The notes under the pieces were generated by a model. The model worked only from the letters and a program-made list of their open reading frames with translations. It made no database searches and had not been told where the DNA came from. From the NCBI RefSeq assembly GCF_025567285.1, contig NZ_JAOQJT010000012.1, forward strand, positions 20,512 through 84,511: a stretch of 64,000 nt of DNA, read 5' to 3'. Source of the DNA: Coprococcus aceti. GTDB taxonomy: Bacteria; Bacillota; Clostridia; Lachnospirales; Lachnospiraceae. Position 1 is the first letter of the stretch; each line of letters starts with the position of its first letter. Shown here one piece after another: positions 34,153 to 43,062 of the stretch. A program made the translations under genes and the position numbers.

Positions 34153-35916
34153 ATGGGTTACATGGACGAATACAAGTTCTGGCTTGAGTCAGACTGCTTT
34201 GATGAGAAGACCAAGGAAGAGCTTAGAAGTATCGCAGATGATGACAAAGAGATCCAGGACAGATTCTACAAGAATCTGAAATTTGGAACCGGCGGAATGC
34301 GCGGAATCATGGGTGCTGGAACCAACAGAATGAATATATATACAGTTACAAAGGCTACACAGGGCCTTGCAGAATACATACTTGAGGTTGGCCCTGAGGC
34401 TGCTAAGAGAGGTGTAGTAATTGCACATGACTGCCGAAATATGTCAGCAGAGTTCACAGAGGCATCAGCTCTGTGCCTCAATGCAAATGGCATAAAGACT
34501 TATGTGTTTGATGCACTCCGCCCTACACCGGAGCTTTCATTTGCAGTGAGAGAGCTTGGATGTATAGCCGGAATCGTGGTAACAGCAAGCCACAATCCAC
34601 CTGAGTACAACGGCTACAAGGTGTACTGGGAGGACGGCAGCCAGATCGTATCCCCTCAGGATCAGGATATCCTGAAGCATGTGGCGGATGTTGAGAGATA
34701 TGAGGATGTCAAGACCATGGACAAGGACAAGGCGGTTGCAGACGGTCTGTTCTGTATGGTTCCTGCAAGTGTTGATGAGAACTATTATCAGGCGCTCATA
34801 AAGCAGACCATCCACGGCGACATAATTCCGAAGGTTGCAGACGATATCAAGATAGTATACACACCACTTCATGGAACAGGAAATGTACCTGTAAGGGAAG
34901 TGCTAAAGAGACTTGGCTTCAAGCACGTATATGTTGTAGAGGAGCAGACTGTTCCTGACGGAGACTTCAGCACAGTCAAGTCACCAAATCCAGAGGAACC
35001 ATCAGCATTTGCCATGGGAATAGACCTGGCGAAGAAGGTGGATGCGGACGTTATCATGGCCACAGATCCTGATGCAGACAGACTTGGAATATACGTCAAG
35101 GACAGCACGGGAATCTGGAAGGACACGGAATTTGCAGATGATCCGGCATATCCATATGTCCGCTTCAATGCCAATATGACAGGTGCCCTGATAGCAGAGT
35201 ATGTATGTCGTGAGCAGAAGGCAGTCGGTAAGCTGCCGGCAAACGGAGCTATCTGTAACACGGTTGTCAGCACCAATCTTACAAAGGCTATAGCAGAGAA
35301 TTACAACCTGAAATATATAGAGACACTCACCGGATTTAAGTACATAGGTGAGCAGATACTTCTCTTTGAGAAGAACAACACATACAAGTTCATCTTCGGA
35401 ATGGAGGAGAGCTTTGGATGTTTAGTAGGAGACTACACTCGTGACAAGGACGCTTGCGCAGCCGTTGTCATTTTATGTGAAATAGCAGCATTTTATAAGC
35501 TGCAGGGAGAAACCATCTGTAATGCCATGGAAGAGGTTTACCGCAAATATGGCTATTACTTTGAAGGTGCGTTTGGGATAACTCTAAAGGGTGTAGATGG
35601 TGCAGCACAGATTAAGGAGATGATGGAGAACTTCAGAAACCATCCACTTACGACCTTTGCAGGTATCAAGGTTATCGGCATGAGGGACTATGTGAGCGGA
35701 ATCCGCAAGCCGCTTGATGGCGAGGAGGAGAATATGGGCCTTCCAAAGTCGAACGTGCTGTACTATGAGCTGGAAAATAATGCCTGGTTCGCGGTTAGGC
35801 CTTCTGGAAATGAACCAAAGATCAAATTCTACTTTGGCGTGAATGAAAACAGCCTAAAAAATGCCATGTCAAAGATAGACGAGATGAAAGCATGTGTGCA
35901 GGAGCTTGTTAAATAA
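34153..35916 (+). CDS. Phospho-sugar mutase, copy 3
   Basis: 587 residues. Serine loop TASHNPPEYNGYK, metal loop TDPDADRLG and sugar loop GMEESFG are canonical. The phosphate loop reads RPSGNEPKIK, with Asn for the usual Thr. A ~15-residue insertion near 325-340 (WKDTEFADDPAYPYVRF) separates it from copy 1. The ATG at 34153 follows GGAGGT at 34140; an upstream ATG at 34138 lies within that site. It lies 110 bp after copy 2, and a terminator follows after about 100 bp. Confidence 0.92.
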   Translation: MGYMDEYKFWLESDCFDEKTKEELRSIADDDKEIQDRFYKNLKFGTGGMRGIMGAGTNRMNIYTVTKATQGLAEYILEVGPEAAKRGVVIAHDCRNMSAEFTEASALCLNANGIKTYVFDALRPTPELSFAVRELGCIAGIVVTASHNPPEYNGYKVYWEDGSQIVSPQDQDILKHVADVERYEDVKTMDKDKAVADGLFCMVPASVDENYYQALIKQTIHGDIIPKVADDIKIVYTPLHGTGNVPVREVLKRLGFKHVYVVEEQTVPDGDFSTVKSPNPEEPSAFAMGIDLAKKVDADVIMATDPDADRLGIYVKDSTGIWKDTEFADDPAYPYVRFNANMTGALIAEYVCREQKAVGKLPANGAICNTVVSTNLTKAIAENYNLKYIETLTGFKYIGEQILLFEKNNTYKFIFGMEESFGCLVGDYTRDKDACAAVVILCEIAAFYKLQGETICNAMEEVYRKYGYYFEGAFGITLKGVDGAAQIKEMMENFRNHPLTTFAGIKVIGMRDYVSGIRKPLDGEEENMGLPKSNVLYYELENNAWFAVRPSGNEPKIKFYFGVNENSLKNAMSKIDEMKACVQELVK

Positions 35917-36017
35917 ACAATCACAAAATATGGCAGAATTTACTGCTAAAAAAACATTCCTTCCATATACTACAAAATTTAACATGTAAATGCACTTTCC
36001 AGCCAATGCGCTGAACA

Positions 36018-36053
36018 AGAGGGATCTCGGCTTTGAGGCTGAGGTCCCTTTTG
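36018..36053 (+). terminator. Terminator after mutase copy 3
   Basis: A 9-bp stem AGGGATCTC/GAGGTCCCT (36020-36028 with 36041-36049, one G-U pair) followed by TTTTG. Confidence 0.75.
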
Positions 36054-36054
36054 T

Positions 36055-36118
36055 AAAAGTAAAATATAGTTAAAAATGCTAAAAATCTGTTTAAAAATTA
36101 ACTAAAAAATGCTACAAT
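36055..36118 (+). promoter_or_regulatory. A-tract-rich promoter of the membrane-anchored protein / GH36 unit
   Basis: A-tracts begin at about 36055, 36061, 36072, 36081, 36093 and 36104, mostly 9-12 bp apart, followed by a -10 box TACAAT (36113-36118) with TTTAAA 17 bp upstream. The arrangement resembles the phased tracts at 28741-28816. Confidence 0.55.
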
Positions 36119-36174
36119 GTATAAAGTAACTGCAGTGTGTGGCAAACGCGGATAGGAGTAGTATAGGAGATTAT

Positions 36175-36978
36175 ATGCCAGAAAAAGAAATAGAAAAAGA
36201 AATAAAAAAAGAGAGAGAAATAGAAAAGAAAAATATAAAAAGTATCGCTGGACATATCATCGATGAGAAAACCGATGAAAAAGAGAAACGAGAGCCGGAG
36301 AGCGTCTTGGATGTGGATGAGCATATGTCTGAGAAACAGAAACTCAGCCTTATGAACAAACAGCAGAAAAAGGAATACATACTGGAGTATTATGCTCCGA
36401 AGGCTCTATTTGCACTTGTTGTTGTGGGCATAGTTGTATTCCTTGTCGTAAAACATTTTACGGCGGAATCTGCGGCACTCAACATCCTTGCGGTCAACAC
36501 TACACAACAGGAATCCGCGGCGAACGACAAGGCGTATTATGAGGAATTCCTAAGTGAAAATGGTCTTGATGCGGAGAAGGAATATGTCAGTATAAGTACA
36601 GGGATCGGCGTGTCAACTGATCCGAATGATGCCATGAGTCAGGATAGTCTACAGCTTATACAGAACAAATTTATGGCGAATGCGGTGGACGTGTTCTTTG
36701 CCGACACAGACCTTGTCATGAGTTTTGGAGAGTTCGGATATATGCAGGATCTTGATAAGGTACTGACTGATGAACTGAAAGAAAAGTATAAAGATTCGTT
36801 TGTGTATGCAACGGTTATTGAAACGGGTGAGAAGATACCTGTCGGAATAAAGATCGGTGATAATTCCTGGGTGAAGGATACCGGCTGGTATGAAATGGAT
36901 GCTGCAGTGGGATTTGGCGAGAATGCCAAGAATATGGATCTTGCACTTGAATTTCTTGAATACATAAGCAGAGAGTGA
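36175..36978 (+). CDS. Membrane-anchored extracytoplasmic protein, unknown function
   Basis: 267 residues. A highly charged cytoplasmic N-terminus (EKEIEKEIKKEREIEKK) of ~85 residues precedes one membrane segment (LFALVVVGIVVFLVV, ~82-97). The outer ~170 residues include MSQDSLQLIQNKFMANAVDVFFADTD and GYMQDLDKVLTDE, reminiscent of a shortened solute-binding-protein lobe. The start at 36175 is set by TAGGAGA; an upstream in-frame ATG at 36139 is weaker. It lies 35 bp before the alpha-galactosidase gene and is probably co-transcribed, so it may help sense or hold galactosides; this is inference. Confidence 0.7.
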   Translation: MPEKEIEKEIKKEREIEKKNIKSIAGHIIDEKTDEKEKREPESVLDVDEHMSEKQKLSLMNKQQKKEYILEYYAPKALFALVVVGIVVFLVVKHFTAESAALNILAVNTTQQESAANDKAYYEEFLSENGLDAEKEYVSISTGIGVSTDPNDAMSQDSLQLIQNKFMANAVDVFFADTDLVMSFGEFGYMQDLDKVLTDELKEKYKDSFVYATVIETGEKIPVGIKIGDNSWVKDTGWYEMDAAVGFGENAKNMDLALEFLEYISRE

Positions 36979-37013
36979 TACCCATAAATAAAACGAGGAG
37001 ACTATAGATACAT

Positions 37014-39215
37014 ATGAGCATAAGATATGATGAGGCAAACAGAATATTTGAACTTGATACGAGAAACACGAGTTATCGTATCGGAATCGCCGATGAAGAG
37101 GGGTTTGTCGGACATATATATTATGGACAGAAGATCCGTCCGCAGAAATGTGATCAGTTTTTGAGAACGTGTGAGGCTCCTTTTGTTCCGTCCAAGAATA
37201 ACAGGGAGAGATGTTCATTTATGGACACATTTCCGACAGAGTATTCCGGAAATGGAATAGGAGACTACAGGGAGAGTTGTATTGCAGTAAAGACCGCAAA
37301 TGGCAGCAGAACCGTTGATCTGAAATTTGTGGATTACGATATTGTAAATGGAAAGCCGGGGATTAGTGGCCTTCCGGCATCATTTGCGGGAGAAGAGGAG
37401 GTTCAGACTCTCGTTGTCCATATGATGGATGGGGGATGTGGCATTGATGTTGACCTGATATATTCTGTGTTTGAGGATGAGGATGTTATAACCAGAAGTG
37501 TGAGCGTGAAAAATGCAGGTGATAGGAATATCAGGCTCACAAAGGTATATTCTGCATGTATAGACATGGATGACGAGGATTTTGAGATGCTCACTCTTCA
37601 TGGCTCATGGGCTAGGGAGAGACAGATCGAGAGACGCCCGATAGCTTATGGCAAGCAGAGTGTAAGCTCTCTCCGTGGTGAGTCATCCCACCAGGACCAT
37701 CCGTTTATGGCATGGATGACAAAGGGGACAGATCAGACTACGGGTGATGTATATGGAATGCATTTTGTGTACTCGGGTAACTTCATCGCACAGATAGAGA
37801 AATCACAGTTTGATTCCATACGCGCAGTCATGGGCATACATTCAGAGGGATTTGAGTGGTGGCTCACGCCTGGAGAGACGTTTACAGCGCCTGAGGTTGT
37901 GCTTACATACAGCCATGATGGACTTGGACAGATGACTAGAAATCTTCATGATTTTTACAGATGCCACATGATAAGGAGCAGATATCTTCACCAGAAGAGA
38001 CCTGTCCTCATCAACAACTGGGAGGCTACATATTTTGACTTTGATACCGATAAGCTCCTTGCGATAGCAAAGAGTGCGGCAGAACATGGAATAGAGATGC
38101 TGGTCATGGATGATGGCTGGTTTGGACATAGAAATGATGATGCCACAAGTCTTGGAGACTGGTTTGTAAATGAAAACAAGATCAAGGGCGGTTTGAAACA
38201 TCTTGTCGATGAGGTGAATAAGCTGGGGCTGAAATTTGGAATATGGATGGAGCCTGAAATGATTTCCCCTGATTCTGAACTTTACAGAAAGCATCCCGAC
38301 TGGGCGTTTGCGGTTCCGGAGAGAACGGCTACATTATCGCGAAATCAGTACGTGCTTGATCTCTCGAGAAAAGAAGTTAGAGACTACGTGTATGAATGTG
38401 TGCATAACGTGATCTCATCAGCAAATATTGAGTATGTTAAGTGGGATATGAACAGACAGCTCACGGATATCGGCAGCGTAGAATTCACCGGAGACAGGCA
38501 GGGAGAATTGGCTCACAGGTATGTGCTTGGAGTATATGAGCTGCAAGAGCGCCTTGTTAACGATTTCCCAGATCTTTTGCTTGAGAACTGCTCGGGCGGT
38601 GGTGCAAGATTTGACCCTGGCATGCTTTACTACAGTCCGCAGATATGGTGCTCCGATGACACGGATGCCATAGAGAGACTTTCTATACAGGAGGGAACGG
38701 AACTGATATATCCGCTTTCGACCATGGGCGCACATGTGTCGGATTGCCCTAATCACACAGTTGGAAGGAGTACACCTTTTATGACCAGGGCACATGTGGC
38801 TCTGGCGGGAACATTTGGCTATGAACTCGATATCACAAAAATAAGTGAAGAAGAACGTGCGATGATCCCTGAGCAGGTGTCTATGTATCATAAATATAAT
38901 GACCTTGTAAGGGAGGGTGATTATTATAGGGTTGCATCGTACAGGGAAAATGGACTGTATGATTGCTGGATGGTTGTTGCAAAGGATAAGAGTGAGGCGT
39001 TGGTGACTTACGTTCAGGTGCTTGGAAGACCTAACGTACACAGTAGAAAGATAAAACTTTTAGGGCTTGACGTGACTGCTGGTTACAGACTTGATGGCAC
39101 GGACGAAGTGTATGGGGGAGATCTTCTGATGAATGCCGGGATGCTTGTGGAAGATATGCGTGGGGATTATATGAGCAGGCTTTATCACTTTGTGCTTGAC
39201 AATAGTTTAACTTAA
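37014..39215 (+). CDS. Alpha-galactosidase, GH36
   Basis: 733 residues with the GH36 layout: an N-terminal beta-sandwich, then a TIM barrel with RPVLINNWEATYF (~330) and MLVMDDGWFGHR (~365). The nucleophile Asp is in VKWDMNRQLTD (~478) and the acid/base Asp in WCSDDTDAIERL (~545). There is no signal peptide, so it acts inside the cell on imported galactosylated oligosaccharides, removing alpha-1,6-galactose. ATG at 37014 with GAGGAGA 13 nt upstream. It is followed by a LacI gene and the mannan uptake genes, which fits side-chain removal from galactomannan oligosaccharides; raffinose-type sugars are an alternative. Confidence 0.93.
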   Translation: MSIRYDEANRIFELDTRNTSYRIGIADEEGFVGHIYYGQKIRPQKCDQFLRTCEAPFVPSKNNRERCSFMDTFPTEYSGNGIGDYRESCIAVKTANGSRTVDLKFVDYDIVNGKPGISGLPASFAGEEEVQTLVVHMMDGGCGIDVDLIYSVFEDEDVITRSVSVKNAGDRNIRLTKVYSACIDMDDEDFEMLTLHGSWARERQIERRPIAYGKQSVSSLRGESSHQDHPFMAWMTKGTDQTTGDVYGMHFVYSGNFIAQIEKSQFDSIRAVMGIHSEGFEWWLTPGETFTAPEVVLTYSHDGLGQMTRNLHDFYRCHMIRSRYLHQKRPVLINNWEATYFDFDTDKLLAIAKSAAEHGIEMLVMDDGWFGHRNDDATSLGDWFVNENKIKGGLKHLVDEVNKLGLKFGIWMEPEMISPDSELYRKHPDWAFAVPERTATLSRNQYVLDLSRKEVRDYVYECVHNVISSANIEYVKWDMNRQLTDIGSVEFTGDRQGELAHRYVLGVYELQERLVNDFPDLLLENCSGGGARFDPGMLYYSPQIWCSDDTDAIERLSIQEGTELIYPLSTMGAHVSDCPNHTVGRSTPFMTRAHVALAGTFGYELDITKISEEERAMIPEQVSMYHKYNDLVREGDYYRVASYRENGLYDCWMVVAKDKSEALVTYVQVLGRPNVHSRKIKLLGLDVTAGYRLDGTDEVYGGDLLMNAGMLVEDMRGDYMSRLYHFVLDNSLT

Positions 39216-39272
39216 AAATAAAATAAAATTAAGTTGTTTAACCACGTAAAAATAGAGTGAGAAGGACTAGTT

Positions 39273-40298
39273 ATGGCAAAATCAGTAAAATTGGGAGACA
39301 TAGCTGCCATTGTTGGCGTGAGTACCGTGACGGTCTCAAAGGCACTTTCAGATCAGAAGGGTGTCAGCGAGGAACTCAGAGCACAGATCAAACAGTTGGC
39401 AGATGAGATGGGATACCAGTCACCATCTGAGATCAGAAAGAAGACGGCAAAGAAAAAGTATAATATTGGTGTTCTCATTCAAGAGATATACCTTGGAAAG
39501 TATCCGTCGTTCTATTGGCAGTTATATCAGGTGCTTAACAAAAAGGCGGTGGCAAGAGGCTGCTTTACTATGCTGGAGTTTGTTTCCAGAGATAGTGTAT
39601 TGAACGCTGAGATGCCTATGCTCTTGGAGGATGACAAGGTTGATGGAATAGTTGTTGTAGGTTCTATGGGTAAGGAATACCTGGAAAAGCTGGAGAAGAC
39701 AGCCAAGGTTCCTGTAGAATATGTGGATTACTATGACAATTCGAGACCGATAGACACGGTTATAGCAAACAGTTTCTATGGAAGCTATATGCTGACTAAT
39801 TATCTGTATGATATGGGACATAGAGATATTGCATATGTTGGCACGATAGGTTCAACGAACAGTATAACTGACAGATATTTGGGCTATATAAAGTCTTTGT
39901 TGGAGCATGATATTCCGCTCAGAGAAGACTGGGTTATTCCGGACAGAGATGTGAAGACGGGGCAGTTTGACGAGGAGAACTGTTTTAAACTTCCAAAGAA
40001 TATGCCTACAGCGTTTGTGTGCAACTGTGATCTTGCGGCAGCTACGCTCATAAAGATACTCAATGCTGCGGGCTACAGAGTTCCTGAGGATGTGTCCGTT
40101 GTGGGGTTTGATAATTACATGTATCCTGGAAGCTGCGATATAGGCGTGACCACATACGAGATCAATATGCAGGAGATGGCAGAGAGAACCATGCATAAGA
40201 TTATAAAAAAGATATCCAACGAAAAATATACTGATGGCATATTTGTCGTGGATGGACGAATCGTGGTAAAGGATAGCGTTGCCAGAATAGAACGATAA
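39273..40298 (+). CDS. LacI-family transcriptional regulator
   Basis: 341 residues. The N-terminal helix-turn-helix is KLGDIAAIVGVSTVTVSKAL (~6-25) and the sugar-binding domain follows, with VDGIVVVGSMG, YLYDMGHRDIAYVG and PEDVSVVGFDNYMYPG. It likely represses the surrounding galactoside/mannoside genes until a sugar binds. A short dyad AACTTAA/TTAAGTT (39209-39215 with 39229-39235) in its own upstream region is a possible autoregulatory site. AAGGA precedes the ATG. It converges on the AraC gene. Confidence 0.9.
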   Translation: MAKSVKLGDIAAIVGVSTVTVSKALSDQKGVSEELRAQIKQLADEMGYQSPSEIRKKTAKKKYNIGVLIQEIYLGKYPSFYWQLYQVLNKKAVARGCFTMLEFVSRDSVLNAEMPMLLEDDKVDGIVVVGSMGKEYLEKLEKTAKVPVEYVDYYDNSRPIDTVIANSFYGSYMLTNYLYDMGHRDIAYVGTIGSTNSITDRYLGYIKSLLEHDIPLREDWVIPDRDVKTGQFDEENCFKLPKNMPTAFVCNCDLAAATLIKILNAAGYRVPEDVSVVGFDNYMYPGSCDIGVTTYEINMQEMAERTMHKIIKKISNEKYTDGIFVVDGRIVVKDSVARIER

Positions 40299-40321
40299 TG
40301 GAACGATAATAAAACTACATA

Positions 40322-41242
40322 TCAATTGTAATGCAAATCGGAAATAGACACCGGTGCAGCCTGCTTGAAAGACAGCGGAGTTGTACCGGTGTCTTTTTTG
40401 AACAGATTTATAAAATGGTTTGTGTTCTCGATTCCAACCTGGGATCCGACCTCGTGGACGGACAGATCTGTTGTGAGAAGGAGCCTTTTGGCAGCATCGA
40501 TCCTGCGACTGTTGAGATAGCGCATAGGTGATTCACCGAAGTGAAATGAAAATTCTCTGCATATCCTGTATCTGCTGATCCTGTAAGTTGCCTCGAGGTC
40601 ATCAAGCGACATCGGTTCGGCGTAGTTTGTATCCATCTGATTCTTTACCGATAAAAGATAAGAAGGCACACAATCCATCTTCTTGGATGAGTTTTCAATA
40701 AATACACATAATTCGGTCAGGATATCATTAAACCATTTGGAAATTCTGAAAATATCGGTGGCAGACAACTCCCCCTGGAGTCTGCTTATCAGTGAAAGAT
40801 GGCTCCAGAGTACAGAGGCTCCGGCAGAGTCCTTTTTATAATATATGGATTCGGGGAGAAACTCGTGATACAGGCGAAGCGGAGCTCCGAGGATGAATGC
40901 ATCGTAGAAACGACACTTGCCGTTCGTGGCGTATGTTATTTCTGATCCTGCCTCAAAAAGCGCGGCTGTATTCTTGGAATATGATGATTTGCTGCTGCCC
41001 GATGTTACTGTAAGAGTTCCTTCATATATATAGAAGAAATGGTAACACGGAATGAAAGAGAAGGTATAACTGCATGAATAAGCAAAAGAAATATCGCCGT
41101 TGGCCAGAAGATGAATCAGGCCATCGTTAATCATTGATTCTTCATATGTAAAGAACGCGCTGTGGAATCTTGCGTTCTCAATATCTTTCTGAATATTGTA
41201 ACCTGACGGTACAGTGCAGGAAATTAATTCTTTAGCTAACAT
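40322..41242 (-). CDS. AraC-family transcriptional regulator
   Basis: 306 residues. The N-terminal ~150 residues form a cupin-type sensing domain (HFFYIYEGTLTVTSG). The C-terminal two helix-turn-helix units read MSLDDLEATYRISRYRICREF and SVHEVGSQVGIENTNHFINLFK with the final GTTPLSF. It is divergent from the sugar-binding protein gene, separated by 290 bp of AT-rich DNA, the usual layout for an activator of the transporter. The start at 41242 is chosen because GGAGG lies 8 nt upstream; a GTG at 41251 overlaps that site. Confidence 0.9.
   Translation of the reverse strand: MLAKELISCTVPSGYNIQKDIENARFHSAFFTYEESMINDGLIHLLANGDISFAYSCSYTFSFIPCYHFFYIYEGTLTVTSGSSKSSYSKNTAALFEAGSEITYATNGKCRFYDAFILGAPLRLYHEFLPESIYYKKDSAGASVLWSHLSLISRLQGELSATDIFRISKWFNDILTELCVFIENSSKKMDCVPSYLLSVKNQMDTNYAEPMSLDDLEATYRISRYRICREFSFHFGESPMRYLNSRRIDAAKRLLLTTDLSVHEVGSQVGIENTNHFINLFKKDTGTTPLSFKQAAPVSISDLHYN
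40346..40400 (+). terminator. Terminator of lacI embedded in the araC 3' coding end
   Basis: A perfect 10-bp stem AGACACCGGT/ACCGGTGTCT (40346-40355 with 40385-40394) followed by a T-run on the plus strand. It lies within the last codons of the convergent AraC gene, so that coding sequence doubles as the lacI terminator. Confidence 0.7.
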
Positions 41243-41532
41243 GTAAACCACCTCCTATCCATAATAATACAATTATTAAACAATCATCACAAGCTAAAAG
41301 CGATATAAATTAGTGGTTAATTAGCTAAAAAAACAATAAAATACTAATTAAAGATAAAAATATATAGATAAAATGCCTATGTGATATTGAAAAAAAATAA
41401 TGATAATGGTAAAATTAACGAAAAGTACAAAATACTGTGATTAAAAACAAAATTGAGTGATGACTAAAAAGTAAATTAATGTATACTTAATATAAAGTTA
41501 AAAACAAAGAAGGTTTTAAGGAGGACAAAACT
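41243..41532 (+). promoter_or_regulatory. AT-rich divergent regulatory region upstream of mannoside importer
   Basis: No gene is seen in this 290-bp stretch. A-tracts recur about every 10 bp, for example near 41411, 41421, 41429, 41443, 41450 and 41466, and a TTAGCTAA palindrome lies at 41321-41328. A -10-like TATACT near 41481-41487 is followed by the AAGGAGG site of the binding-protein gene. AraC and LacI sites are expected here, but none can be assigned with certainty. Confidence 0.5.
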
Positions 41533-42978
41533 ATGAAATCAAAGCGTATTGCATGTATCGCAATGGCTGGTCTTATGGCAGCATCACTTGCAGGTTGTGG
41601 AGGCTCAGACAGCGATAACAAGGACACAACAGAGGCAACAAAGGCTGCCACAGAGGCAGCAGGAAGTGATTCAGCAGATGACACAACAGCTGATGCTGAG
41701 GGAATCAAGTCATATGCAGACATCCAGTTAGGAACAGACTTCACAGATCTTTCAGCGGAGATCAAGTTCTACAACAACAGAACTGATATGGACTCAGATG
41801 ACTACGGCGGAAAGAACTGGAAGCAGTATCTTGAGGACTTCAACAAGGAGTATCCAAACATCAAGGTTGATGTTATCACAGATACAAACTATGCAGAAGA
41901 TGCTCTTACACATCTTCAGTCAGGAAACTACGAGACAGTAATGTGTATCCCGGCAGTTGACATGGCAGACCTTTCAACATATTTCATGTCATTTGGCGAT
42001 TATGATACAATGAGCAGTCTTGTAAATTACTCAAACAGATGGCTGTATCAGGGTCAGGTATATGGTGTACCTCTTGCAGCTACAACACAGGGTATCGTAT
42101 ACAACAAGAAGGTATTTGCTGATGCAGGTGTAACAGACGTACCTAAGACACCAGAGGAGTTCATCGCGGCACTCAAGGCAATCAAGGATAAGAATCCGGA
42201 TTGTATTCCACTTTACACAAACTATGCAGCAGGCTGGACAATGGGAGCTTGGGATGATTATATCTCAATCACAGCAACAGGCGATGCTACATACAAGAAC
42301 CAGAAGTTAGCCCATACAAAGGATCCGTTCAAGAACTATGGCGACGATACACATGCTTATGCAGTATATAAGATTCTTTACGATGCAGTATCACAGGGAC
42401 TTACAGAGGATGATTACTCAACAACAGATTGGGAGTCATGTAAAGGAATGATCAACAACGGCGAGATCGGATGTATGGTACTTGGTTCATGGGCATACCC
42501 ACAGATGGAAGCAGGCGGACCTAACGCAGACGATATAGGATACATTCCTTTCCCTATCTCAGTAAATGGTAAGCAGTACGCTTCATCAGGTGCAGATTAC
42601 TGCTACGGTATCAACGTAAACGCTTCAGATGATGAGAAACAGGCAGCTCTTGTATTTGTTAAGTGGATGACAGAGAAGTCAGGATATGCTTACAACGAGG
42701 ATTCACTTGCACTTGTTCCTGGTTCAGAGTCAAAGATCTCATTCGACGGTGTTGACTTCGTTGCAGACGAGGCAGCTCTTGAGGGCGAGGAGGATTATCT
42801 CAACCAGCTCAACTCAGAGTCAGAGCTTAACGTAAGCAATGGTGGTAACGACAAGATCCAGGCCATCATCGAGCATGCTGCAAACGGCGACATGTCATTC
42901 GACGATATCATGGCTGAGTGGAACCAGAAGTGGTCAGATGCTCAGGAGTCATTAGGAATCGAAGTTACTGAGAAGTAA
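41533..42978 (+). CDS. Sugar ABC transporter substrate-binding lipoprotein
   Basis: 481 residues. A lipoprotein signal ends SLAGCGG (Cys ~22), followed by a Thr/Ala/Ser-rich linker and a family-1 extracellular binding protein: EIKFYNNRTDMDSD, LEDFNKEYPNIKVDVITD, GVPLAATTQGIVYNKKVFADAG and GEIGCMVLGSWAYPQM. By context it binds beta-mannooligosaccharides or related beta-glycosides. Codon choice is strongly biased (few rare codons), pointing to high expression. It is followed by a hairpin that can partly stop transcription before the permease genes, a common way to make excess binding protein. Confidence 0.92.
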   Translation: MKSKRIACIAMAGLMAASLAGCGGSDSDNKDTTEATKAATEAAGSDSADDTTADAEGIKSYADIQLGTDFTDLSAEIKFYNNRTDMDSDDYGGKNWKQYLEDFNKEYPNIKVDVITDTNYAEDALTHLQSGNYETVMCIPAVDMADLSTYFMSFGDYDTMSSLVNYSNRWLYQGQVYGVPLAATTQGIVYNKKVFADAGVTDVPKTPEEFIAALKAIKDKNPDCIPLYTNYAAGWTMGAWDDYISITATGDATYKNQKLAHTKDPFKNYGDDTHAYAVYKILYDAVSQGLTEDDYSTTDWESCKGMINNGEIGCMVLGSWAYPQMEAGGPNADDIGYIPFPISVNGKQYASSGADYCYGINVNASDDEKQAALVFVKWMTEKSGYAYNEDSLALVPGSESKISFDGVDFVADEAALEGEEDYLNQLNSESELNVSNGGNDKIQAIIEHAANGDMSFDDIMAEWNQKWSDAQESLGIEVTEK

Positions 42979-43015
42979 TAAAGACTCTATTATAACAAGT
43001 AAGAATAAGCTACAG

Positions 43016-43046
43016 ACCGGGGTGGGATTGCCCGCCCCGGTTTATT
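43016..43046 (+). terminator. Attenuator/terminator between binding protein and permeases
   Basis: An 11-bp stem with one G-U pair (43016-43026 with 43031-43041), 4-nt loop, followed by TTATTAAA. The tail is short, so partial read-through is likely. Confidence 0.75.
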
Positions 43047-43062
43047 AAAAAAAGGCGGTGGA

